NCBI GenBank assembly: GCA_007026445.1 | Contig: VDMD01000068.1 | Location: 1 to 64,000 of the forward strand | Direction: 5' to 3' | Length of the DNA: 64,000 nt | Source: Schizophyllum amplum | Taxonomy: Eukaryota > Basidiomycota > Agaricomycetes > Agaricales > Schizophyllaceae | In this document: one piece after another, positions 32,253-42,300 of the stretch | How the letters are laid out: each line of letters begins with the position of its first letter | How positions within the stretch are numbered: the stretch's first letter is position 1 | Position numbers and translations under genes: made by a program | The notes under the pieces: model-generated | Told to the model about the DNA's origin: nothing | Databases searched by the model: none | Seen by the model: the letters and a program-made list of their open reading frames with translations, nothing else

Positions 32253-35200
32253 CAGCTGCTGCTGTAAGCCATTAACTTAATGGACTGGGATATGTCCGAC
32301 CGATGCTTTTATATGTTGGTGGGCGTTATCCCAGGCCGGAATTCTCCGAGGCCGGCTGCCCGGGAGCCCTCCGGGACCCGCTGTAAATGGCAGGTAGGCT
32401 GCCGGGGCCCAGAATTAATAGGAAATCATGAATTGATGGCTAATTAAACGCTGCGCGCGCGATTATTTTTGCCACGCGCTGGCGCTCGGGCTCTGCCGGC
32501 CACGTGCGCGCGCAGCGCAACGTACCGCCCCCGCGCGCAGGCCCCCTCTGCAGTCCATCTGCCGCGCGCTTCTGCATAAAGGGCATGCAGTCATACTATT
32601 TACACTGTATATACATACAATTCTCAAAATAAACGAATAAAAACGAATAAAAAGGGCGTACAGTGTGCACGAAAATTTTCGCGGGCGGCATGCACGTCGC
32701 GCGGCGGGCGGTGAGCATCATATATGGATCTGGACATATGAACATGTGATTGAGGAACTCCCGGAGAGGGGAGGGGCGAGAGGGAATCAGGAGAGGGGGA
32801 GGGGCGGGGCACGCTGCGCGCTCGATCGGTGGCGTGTGCGGCGGCGCTGCCGACCCCTGCGCAATCGAAAGCATAAGCGGTGGTTGGTAGGCGACGTCTC
32901 CACTGAGACGTGCCTGCCAATACCACTGCGCACGCTAGATGCGAGGGGGGAGGGGGAGGGGGGGCTAGGGCGCCGCGGCGCGCGGCATATTCGGGCGCGC
33001 GCGCGTGTGCGAATCGCAGCAGCGACAATTAACGCGTTGCTGAGTCTAGATCAGTAGGGGGGCACCTTGAGCGCGAAGGATGTGAGCAGACACACCCGGA
33101 AGGTCGCTCGTAGCGCGGGATGGGGGGAGGGGGATGTGTTTGATGTGCGTGCAGGTGCGGCGGCGGCGGATGCGGCGGAGGCGACGGACAGTCGCACGTG
33201 GCCTTGGCACGTAGCGCTACGCCTCCCGCTTCGTTATGGGATCCGGCGCTGGGCACGCGGCGGTGGTGGGGGCGTGGTGGAGGGTGGCGCGGTCGGTGGC
33301 GCGTACGCGATCCCTAAGCGGTCCCTCCGTTGCAGAGGGGCCCCGTCATCACCGAGAACCAGCGCGCACCCTCCCATAACTACTGCAGTCCTGATCGGAC
33401 GTGACAGAGGGTGGGGACACGTCAGGGAGGCGGCGACAGACCGCCTCCATGACGCGTATGGGGCGAGCGGTGGTGGACGACGGCGGGCGGGCGGCTGCTA
33501 GCGTACAGTGCGGGGGTCGCGTGGGGTGCCGGGGGTGTGTTTGGGTTTGCGAAGGGGGATGCGTACAGGCTAGGAAGGCTGCAGAGCACGAAATGCCAGT
33601 CGTGCTCTGCAGCTACTGTATCTGCGCGTATTTGAGTTCCTGTTCGTGGGCTTTGATGGCCACGCACCTGAGGGAGACTCCTCTTGAGTCCCCTCTACCG
33701 TATCCCGAAGGAGCACTGCCCATTGAGCCGCTGTTGAGCGGCGGGCGGGTCGCGGATGGCGGCGGGAGGAGGGACGATCGTGTTACGTCACGTCACGAAC
33801 GCGCTCGAAATGAGCGCGTTCGGGACGAGACGCAGCGCGATTGCAGGGCGCGGAGGCGTCAGATCGACTCGATCCTGTGTAGATGTACGTGATTCTATAT
33901 TAGTTATTGCCCTATACAGTCTCTGTAAAGCCATGGGGTCAGCAATATAGTGACATGCCATTGTATTACCCAAAGATCACTGTCCTCAAGCACTATTCAG
34001 TCCATTTTGATTTATCTGGAAAGATTGAAGCTCCAAATCAGCCTGTATATGATACAGTAAGAGTATAGAAACATGCTCCAACTTTGACTGTAGCTGAGCC
34101 TTCAGATGGCAGCCCAGAATGTACTGTTCGACACCTTAAGAAACAGTGAGATCTGAGCAACGTCTGCTCAGAACTTTTGCAGTGTATAATTCTCAATTGT
34201 AACGCAATTCCAGTTCTCTTTTCATGTATTCAGACAGGTATATGTACTCTACAGGCTACAGGTTTTAATTCTGCATCGGAAGGCGTCCGAAACGCCGCTA
34301 TGGTCGTCGAGCACGTCGGCGGCGAGGTTCGGTGGGCCGGTCCGAGTCGCCGTACGTGCGTGATCAGCGCTTCTCAGCGTTCGACCACCGCTCCCCCGGC
34401 CCTGCGGCTGGCCCCCGCCATCCTCTCCTCTCACGAAACGATCGCGCCCAGTCGAAAAAAAAACAAATACAAAGATCTTTGACAGATATACGCGTCGCAG
34501 CGCGGTCAAGAGCGCGGGATGACAAGGCGGACGCGCGCGCGAACGCGCTGCAGGTGCGTCGTAGTTCCCCATTGATCTTACATACTTACATACAGTACAG
34601 ATGTGATCGTCCTCTCCGGCGGGACGCGACACGCGCAAATCGACTCGAAGCGCGCAGATCGACGCGACGCGTGATGTCACGCGTCGCGTCCGCTCTTGCC
34701 CCCAGCCACCACGTCGCCCGACCGCCGCCTCCCCGTTTAACTCACCTCAAGGCCGCAAACAAACGAGGCGACAGAATAAGGGGCGCGAGGGCTCATAGGA
34801 GCCCTCAAAGGTGCGTCACAATGGTTGCGCTATAAAAACGACACTGACAAAATTTTCCGCGTCACTTCCGAACGCACGCACGCACCGCATTGTGTGCGTT
34901 CGCAGGCGAGGCCGGCGCGCGGGACCGCCTATAACACCCTCAAGCACCCATTCGACACGTCAGAGAGACGCCCGCCGCCTCCGCGCCCCCCATCACGCAT
35001 CAGCGCCCGCCCCGCCTGCCGCTCCCGTAACCCTCACCATGCATCAGCGCCCGCCCCGCTCGCCCATCCCAGACGCCCGTTACCACCTTCGCCAAGTGAG
35101 GTATTGGGTCGTTTGGGGTTGGCAAACAACGGCGGGCGCTGACGCGCAGCTGGAGGCGAGGGGGCGGCTGGCATCGTACTCGGCCAAACTCGACAATACC

Positions 35201-35998
35201 CCATGCTGCCGCCCCCCCTCGCATTCCTCTCGCCGCCGGTCGGCCTTCCCTCCCCACTCCTTCTCCCGCGCACCCCACCCGCGCCCCGCGCGCGGCCCCC
35301 GCCATTCGCAAACTCGGCGCGCTCAACGCGTTTGCGAGCGTACCTCACGCACGTGTGGAGGGATGGCTTCGCGCTGCATACACACGGCGCAAAGCCTGTT
35401 TCCCCATCACCACCACCACCTCCACCGCCATACCACCCAGACGCGTAGCATGCGCACACCCTGGCGTGATCGAGCGGGAGAGGCGCGCTTACGCCGCCAT
35501 GCTATCCCTGTGCGAAGGAACTCATCACCCACACACACACCGTACCTCCACCTGCCCCCCCTCGTACGTTGCGCTCGCGCGTGCGGCGTGTATATATCGT
35601 ATTCACAAACGTATATATATTATTGTATTCAGAGGAGCGACGAAGCAGCGCGGCGCGATCGCTGTGGCGCGCGCGCGTGATGTGGCAGTGCCAGGGCGGT
35701 GGTCGCGTGCTCGGCACGCCAGCAACACCACACGCGAGCCAGGGGGCAGCCACGCGCTCGGGCGCTGAGCCGCCACAAATGATCCCAATCAATAAATATA
35801 CTGGAAAACTCCCATAAAGGTATTTCCCCGCAAATATTTCGCCATAATACCTCTTTAGACTGGTTTCCCGGCCCCGAATAGGCCTGTCCCGGCCTGCGAG
35901 GATCGGCAATTGCCGGGCTGGGATAGCGCCCACCAACATATAAAAGCGTTGGTGGGACATATCCAGTCCATTAAGTTAATGACCTACAGCATAAGGTG
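32253..35998 (+). mobile_element. Nested 3.74 kb inverted-repeat element, copy C
   Basis: This 3746 bp copy is flanked by the perfect 7 bp duplication CTGCCTG at 32246-32252 and 35999-36005. It has the same orientation as B. By reading, it differs from B only by one extra base in each of three homopolymers: an A-run near 34456, a C-run near 35200 and a C-run near 35560. That accounts exactly for the 3 bp length difference. It carries the same stem-loops, AT-rich fossil and terminal sequences, and no transposase. Confidence 0.88.
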
Positions 35999-36530
35999 CT
36001 GCCTGGCCGACCACTGATCCATTCGCCGTGGCGCAAGCGGCGCTGTCTACGCCTCTCGCCCCCGTGGTGTCGTTGATCCCACCCACCCCCGCCGCGCCGC
36101 CGTCCGCAGCCGATCCTCACGTCGCGTCCTTGCTCGAGCGCTTCTCCGATCCTCTCGACCACGTCGACACTCCTGGCGCCTCCTCATCCTCTGGCGGCGC
36201 TTCCTCGTCCCTGCTCGGCCGCGTGGCGCCACCACCACTGGCGTCCCGACTGTCGACCGGCCCCGGAGTGCCTTCGTTGGAGGAGCGCCTTTCTTCTCGT
36301 GCCGAGGACGGCGACGACGCGGACGACATGGACGTCGACGACCCCAAGGGCAAGGGCAAGCCGAAGGGCAAGCATCGCGGCGGCAAGAAGGTCCGCGAAC
36401 GTTGGGCGCGCGCGAAGGAGCGCGACGGCAACCCCGACCCGCGCTACCCTGGCGGCTTTGGACCGCGCGGTCCTCCTCCTTCGGGACCGGGCGCGGCTTC
36501 TTCGGTCTGAGGGCACGAGCCCGTCTCGCA

Positions 36531-36542
36531 TGTGGGGGGCAT
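36531..36542 (+). promoter_or_regulatory. Polypurine-type tract before the 3' LTR
   Basis: TGTGGGGGGCAT lies directly against the 3' LTR start at 36543. Its G-run is in the position where plus-strand DNA synthesis is primed in LTR retrotransposons. Confidence 0.6.
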
Positions 36543-37224
36543 TGTGGTACGGATGGACTATGGACATGCTCGACGGCCTACGGGCCGTACTTACTTATTG
36601 TATTCTTGTGACACGCGCACGCGAGCGTGACTCTTGGTTAAGCGGCGGTAGATCTGCCGTAATATCATCTTGCTTTTACCCATCGTCTCGTCTGCTTCGT
36701 GCCTCGTGTCTCGTCTCGTCGCCCTCCGCGGTACGTCCCGTACCAGCGGCGGGCTCCTATCACTGACAGCCCGCGGCGGATGCTTCACATCCAGCACGCG
36801 GGCTCATATCACTGACAGCCCTTGGCGGATGCTCAGCCATCCAGCTCTAGGGCTCACTTAGGTACGCGCGCCGTCTACGGCTACCGCGAGTGCCTTCAGC
36901 GGCACCTGCGCCTTCAGCGGCGTTCAGCGCCTCCGCGGCGTATCCCGTCCTCACGACGTCCTGCGCCTCTGCGGCGTCACGATCGTTTGGGCGCTCGGCC
37001 CCTGGGAGCTCCCGCCCCAAGGACCTCGCCTTCAGCGGCGATCCCCTATGCTCTCCCCGCTCTCTCCCTTTCACCTCATTCACATTCCTTACGCGCTCAG
37101 GCAGCGCTCTATTCCTATTCTACTCCTTCCACGTCGCCTCCCGTACTACCCCCTCGGCGACGCCTACAGTCCTACCCATCTCGCCGGAGCTCTCTCCGAA
37201 CGCTCGATGTACAACCGCATCACA
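36543..37224 (+). repeat. 3' LTR of the 22 kb Ty3 element
   Basis: This 682 bp repeat is nearly identical to 15060-15740. Differences noticed are one additional C in the run near 37150, a G for A near 37106, and A for G near 37213. It is followed by the duplicated CCGCC at 37225-37229. Confidence 0.9.
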
Positions 37225-37735
37225 CCGCCGCCGTCCCCGCCTACTCTTCCCGCCGCTTCCCGCCGCCGCCCGCCGGTCGAGACCGTGCGCAGTGCCCCCC
37301 GCGCTTCCCGTACATCCCGCCGATGCGGTGCGCAACGACTGGCGTGGGCGTGCTACGCGACTAGCACGCTAGTATGCGCTGCACACTGCGGACGCGCCTC
37401 TACGAGTGGGCCGCTCCGAGCTCGCGCTTCGGCTGCAGCCCAGGACCCGCGCGATGTATTGGGGCTGCCAATAGCGCGGACGCAGCGCATACGGGGCTCA
37501 CGATACGGCAACAACGCGAAGGCCACGCGCGCGCATCGCGTCTCGTGCTCGTTGGCTCTCACGCTGCCACAGTGCCAAGGCAAGGGGGATAAAAGAGGCG
37601 AAGGGAAGGGGGGAAGGTGGGGGGGAGGCGAGGGGGGGAGGGCAGAAACAGGGCGCGCGAGGGAGAGAAGAGCGCGTTCCCGTTGAGGAACGCTCCACGC
37701 TCGTCGACCGTTACCTGAGCTCGCTGTGGGGTTTG
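37225..37735 (+). repeat. Dispersed repeat, copy 2, right piece
   Basis: It continues the repeat interrupted at 15059 and matches the minus strand of about 1-585. Shared landmarks are GACGCGCCTCTACGAG, GGCCGCTCCGAGCTCGC, CCCAGGACCC, and a G-rich end followed by GCGTTCCCGTTG. Confidence 0.7.
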
Positions 37736-38797
37736 CAAATAATCAGCAAAATGCGCAAGTGGCGTTGGTATGCGCGCACCGTCCGCCTAAAGGACCCAGA
37801 TCTGCACTTGAGAAAAAGAGGGCGGGGAGACGCATGCCGATCGATCGTGCGTCGAAGATGTCGATCCCGTGCTAGGGGAGGCACATTCGGTGGATGGCAG
37901 GACAGTCGAGGTTTTATGAGCCGCTGGGGACCCAAAGGGGTAGGGATATGTGTGGTGAACGCCGGCGGAGATGGTCCAGGACATTGAGTAAATAACGAAC
38001 ATGTTCAAATTTTCGTCAGCTAGATTACAAGTACAACAAGCCAAAGCACACACCTTTTAGTCTAGAGCACAGACAGAGCCACTTGAGGATGTAAATGAGC
38101 CGCGAAAAGCGACCATAGCGGTCGCCGACAACCGCGACGACGAGGGGAAACAGCAAGAGACGACGGTGACGTCACGTCACCGATGCCGCTTGTGGCGCGC
38201 GCTCGCTGCGCGGTCGGCAACGTATAGCGTGCGATTCACTTGCCGGCAAGGCTCGGTAAGTTGCTGGAATACTTCTAATGTATATACGAGCTGACTAGCA
38301 CCTCGACTGTAATGACCTCTGACCTTCGACATGTCTGCCGACGTACCGGTTTGACGACCACGCGCCACTTTTCGACCTTTTCATCTATTCTGTATTGTTT
38401 GTGGACTTCCAGGCGTCTTTTACAGCTTTATTGTGTGCTATTACCCTATATTGATAGCTCTAGCACCTGACTGTTCTACCTCAAGATACATAGAGATCTC
38501 ACGAGGCCTCACGAGTCTTCGAGTTCCGGTCAATCTCAGTATTGTCCGCCGTGATACATGATGTCAATTCCGAATCGAACTCGATGATCGAAGCAGGTTT
38601 GAAGCCATGTACCTCGTCAAGCATGTCTTCAAACATATTTCCGATTGGTCCGCGGCGCCTTGCTTGCCTACTTCGACCCACGGACGCCGCCGAGAACGAC
38701 GACAAGCGCTAGTCGGAGGTCGGCCCGACTTTCCGCACGTCGACAACGACGACGCTTGAGCAGCAGCTACAACCCCCAGCCTTACAAAAACTGGTGA
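37736..38797. other. Stretch between the two Ty3 elements
   Basis: No gene is recognised. A short minus-strand frame around 38499-38705 (GNMFEDMLDEVHGFKPASII) is protein-like and could be an exon remnant. The rest has no feature I can support. The right end (CAGAG, 38798-38802) is the target duplication of the next retrotransposon. Confidence 0.35.
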
Positions 38798-38802
38798 CAG
38801 AG

Positions 38803-39311
38803 TGACCTGACGAGACTCGAAGCGACCAAACAACAACAACAAACAACCAGAGGCGAACACCACACGTGATCGGCACGTGCAGGGCAGTGGAGGGGAAGGA
38901 GGGGGATCCCGACGGTGTCGACGGCTGAGGAGCGCTAATCGACGAAGACGCGTGTTGTGCACACTAGTCCCAATGACCAAGTTAGCATTCCCTTCTAACT
39001 AAAGGTATAGTAAGGCGCACCTAGTCCCAATGACCAAGAGGTCGAGATGGGGAACTAGGTGCTGGTACTGTACTTATAAGTAAGGTGTGGGGGAAGCAGG
39101 TTGTAAGGCGTCAGAATGGTGCGATAAGGTGTGATACAGTATAGAGGCAGAGGCGGACGAAAGGGGAAAGCCAAAGTGGGGAGCATGTGATAAGGGTCGG
39201 ATCTCGAGATAGCCGGTGGTTCTAGATGCGTAAACAGTCCAAAATAGGGGGAAAAGGAAAATGAAAAGGGACAAACAAGGGAAAATAAGGGTATACGGGC
39301 GCGTCGTGACA
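38803..39311 (-). repeat. LTR (3' relative to transcription) of the 7 kb element
   Basis: 509 bp, identical by eye to 45262-45770. An 18 bp unit, CTAGTCCCAATGACCAAG, occurs twice inside, about 57 bp apart. Confidence 0.93.
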
Positions 39312-39329
39312 TTACCCCCCTGCTAAGAC

Positions 39330-42300
39330 TCATCGTCCTCGATGATCTGCGTAAAGGCCATCCTCCCAACCGAGTTCCTGGGGTGGGGCAGCTGTGAAGT
39401 TGACAATGGGCTGCCAGGGGAGGGATGCGAAGATGGACGCGTTGATTGCACGCGGGGCGCTCGGGTGCTTTTTGTGGAAAGCATTGAGTTTGCGCTTGGC
39501 GTTTGCCAGGTGAGCCGCGGGTTCCCAGCCGTTATGGCTCTCGTCGTAGCCCTTCCACTTGACGCGGTACTGGAGGACCTTGTTGCGTATACGGCTGTCA
39601 AGGATGTCCTCTACCTCGTATTCCTCCTCGCCTTCCACTTCCACCGGTTCGGGTGGCTGTGGAGTTTCGCCGTTGACATCGTTGCCCTTCCAGGGGGTCA
39701 ACTTGTCGATGTGGAAGACATCGTGGATGCCCTTGTGATCGAGGGGAAGTTCGAGCCGATACGCGAGATCTCCAACCTTCTCCTTGATCGAGAAGGGGCC
39801 AAGGTAGCGAGCACCGAGCTTGCGACTGGGGACCTTGATGTTCACGTTCTTCGCATTGAGCCAGACACGGTCACCCACTTCGAAGCGTAAGGGAGGGGCG
39901 TCGCCGTGTGTATGCCGTTCCTGTTGGTGCTTCTTGGCGAGTTCCAAGGCATGAACAGCATCCGCGCGGGCCTCTTTCAGGAGCTCGATGCGCTGGTCGG
40001 CGAGAGGGCTGCGAGATTTCCTGCCGATGGGGATGTTGAAGAGCGGGAGGTACCCGTACATGATCTCGAAGGGGGAGGTACCGAGTGAGGAGTTGGGGTG
40101 CGAGTTGATGACAAACTCGGCCGCGGGGAGGTGCTCATCCCAGTCGTCCTGCCGGTGGCTGACAAACATGCGCAGATACTTCTCCACCTCCTGGTTGGCA
40201 CGCTCTGTCTGACCATTCGTGGCAGGGTGGTAGGCAGTGGAGAAGTTGTACTCGATCCCAAGACGTTTGAGCAGGGCGCGCATCATGGCGGCGACAAACT
40301 GGGATCCACGGTCGCTGATGAAGCGGAGTGGGAGACCATGGAGTCGGAAAATCTCGCGGTAGTAGAGATCGGCGGCATCGCTGGCGGTGAGGTGGGTGTC
40401 GCAGGGAATGGCATGAACCTGCTTGCTGAAGTGGTCCACGCAGACAAAGATGGCATTGTATCCATGCGCCGTCGGGAGGTTTGTGATGAGGTCCACCCCG
40501 ACATGTTCCCAGGGGCCGGCCGGCACCTCAAGTGGATGGGTCCCCGTCTGCGGAGTGTGGTGATGCGCCTTGCGGCGTGCACAGGCGTCACAGCCAGCGA
40601 CATACTTCTCTACGAAGGAGCGCATGGTGGGCCACCAGAAGTGCGAGTCGACCAGTTGCAGAGTTCCATGGAGACCTGGGTGTCCAGCGGTGGGGAGGTC
40701 GTGGCACTGTTTGACGACCTCACATCGTAAGTCCTTGTCCGGCGGGATATAGACTCGGCCGCGGTAGTAGATCAGTCCGTTATCCTCTTCCCATTCAGCG
40801 AGTCCGTTTGTCAGCTGACGGGGCCCATTCTTGCGCAAGCTCTCCAGTCCTTCCAGGACTACTGCCTCACGTTCGCTGGCCTGGCGGATGCGATCTTCAA
40901 GCGGGTTGGCCACGAGCGTGTTGGCGGCGAGCTTGGCGAATCGCTCGGGTCCCAAGACAATCTGCTCGCGATTGTCGTCGTTGTCTGAGACACGATGGTG
41001 TGGCATGCGCGAGAGAGGGTCGGCCTGGGTGTTGGCAGCGCCGGGGCGGTGTACCATTCGGAAGTCGAAGCGGGAGAGCCAGAGGGCCCAGCGAGCTTGC
41101 CGTCGGCTAAGGTCCTGTGCCGTGCGCCAATATTCAAGATTGGAGTGGTCGGTGACGATCTCGAAGGGCTGTGGGAGACCTTCTAGAAAGCCACGCCAAT
41201 CTTTGAGGGCTTCAATGATGGCGAGCATCTCGCGATCGTAGATCTCGTAGTTGCGCTCGGCCGGCTGCATGGATGCTGATCGGAATGCCACCGGGTGCCA
41301 CAAATCGTCCTCCAACTTCTGCATCAGGGCGCCCCCCGTAGCGTAGCCGGAGGCATCGACCTCGATGCGTGTAGGACGATCTGGGTCCCAGAGTGCCAGT
41401 ACGGGTGCGGAGATGAACGCGTCGCGTAGAGTCTCGAAGGCTGTTCGTTGGGGTGCATCCCAATGCCATTTCACGTCCTTCTTGGTTAGGTCGTTGAGTG
41501 GGCGAGCGACCTTGGAAAAGTCCTTAATGAAGCGACGGTAGAAGTTGGCGAAGCCTAAGAATCCGCGAAGATCACGTAGGTTCTTGGGAGACGGCCAGTC
41601 ACGTACTGCGGCAACCTTGACAGGGTCCATGCGGACTTCGCCTTCCCGAATGACGAGACCCAGGTACTCGATCTCCTCGCGCTCGAATTCGCACTTTTCC
41701 GGGCGCAGGTATAGGTCGTGCTTCCGCAGCCGGTCGAGTACTTCACGGACTACGGTGCGGTGGTCCTCGAGCGTCTTGCTGAAGATGAGAATGTCGTCCA
41801 GGTAGACTGCGACCTTCCCTGCGGCGATTAAGTCGGAGAAGATGGAGTTCATGAGCGCCTGGAAGGTTGCCGGGGAGTTGGTGAGGCCAAAGAACATCAC
41901 GAGGGGCTCGAAGAGTCCGCGGTTGGTAGAGAACGCGGCCTTCCACTCGTCACCGGTCTTGATGCGTACATTGTTGTATCCCCAGCGTACGTCAAACTTG
42001 GTGAAGTACTTGGCGCCTTGGAGGCGACTAACAATGTCGGCGACGAGGGGGAGTGGGTAGCGGTTCTTGACGGTGAACTCGTTCAGCTTGCGGTAGTCCT
42101 GAACGAAGCGGAGCTTGCCATCCTTCTTCTTGACGAAGAAGACCGGTGAAGACAACGGGGACTTGGAGGGGCGGATGTAGCCTTTACGAAGATTCTCCTC
42201 CAGGAAGCGATCGAGTTCTTCCTGTTCGTTGCGCGACATAGGGTAGATCTTGGTGCGCATCGTTGCGGGAGCGCCGGGTACCAGATCAATAGCGTGGTCC

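Larger units (their letters stand above)
25972..36510 (+). pseudogene. Third ORF of the 22 kb Ty3 element, split by nested copies B and C
   Basis: Three segments read in one continuous frame once the nested copies and one duplication each are removed: 25972-27051, 30802-32252 and 36006-36510, 1012 codons in total. The first part (residues 1-360) is ordered (VDALLTENAEHETVMLRL, WLGEPCFLKVAAKK). The second has an acidic/Pro-rich stretch, a compact domain (FAYYVRVTPFAALSWPAF) and then a long Arg-Ser-Pro tract of SR type. The third is Pro/Ser-rich with a Lys-Gly-rich segment (KGKGKPKGKHRGGKK) before the stop. Related third ORFs occur in Agaricomycete Ty3 elements; their function is unknown to me. 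RNA or DNA binding is only an inference from the basic tails. Unspliced, copy B introduces a TAA at once. Confidence 0.6.
15060..37224 (+). mobile_element. 22.2 kb Ty3 LTR retrotransposon carrying three nested elements
   Basis: The LTRs at 15060-15740 and 36543-37224 both begin TGTGGTACGG and end ATCACA, and are flanked by the perfect 5 bp duplication CCGCC at 15055-15059 and 37225-37229. They differ by one C insertion and at least two substitutions that I noticed, so the insertion is young. The body contains a short leader ORF, gag, a pol ORF with protease, RT and RNase H, and a third ORF split by three 3.74 kb insertions. Without those insertions the element would be about 10.9 kb. No integrase motifs (HHCC, D-D-E) were found, so in its present form it is non-autonomous for integration. 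Confidence 0.9.

Noticed and set aside
22231..35998. Assignment of the 3.74 kb elements to KDZ, hAT, Mutator or Dada
   Set aside because: The 7 bp duplication and these terminal bases do not match any one of these clearly, and no transposase is present to decide.
25972..36510. Third ORF of the 22 kb element as an envelope protein or integrase
   Set aside because: No signal peptide, no transmembrane segments, no HHCC finger and no D-D-E core are visible.
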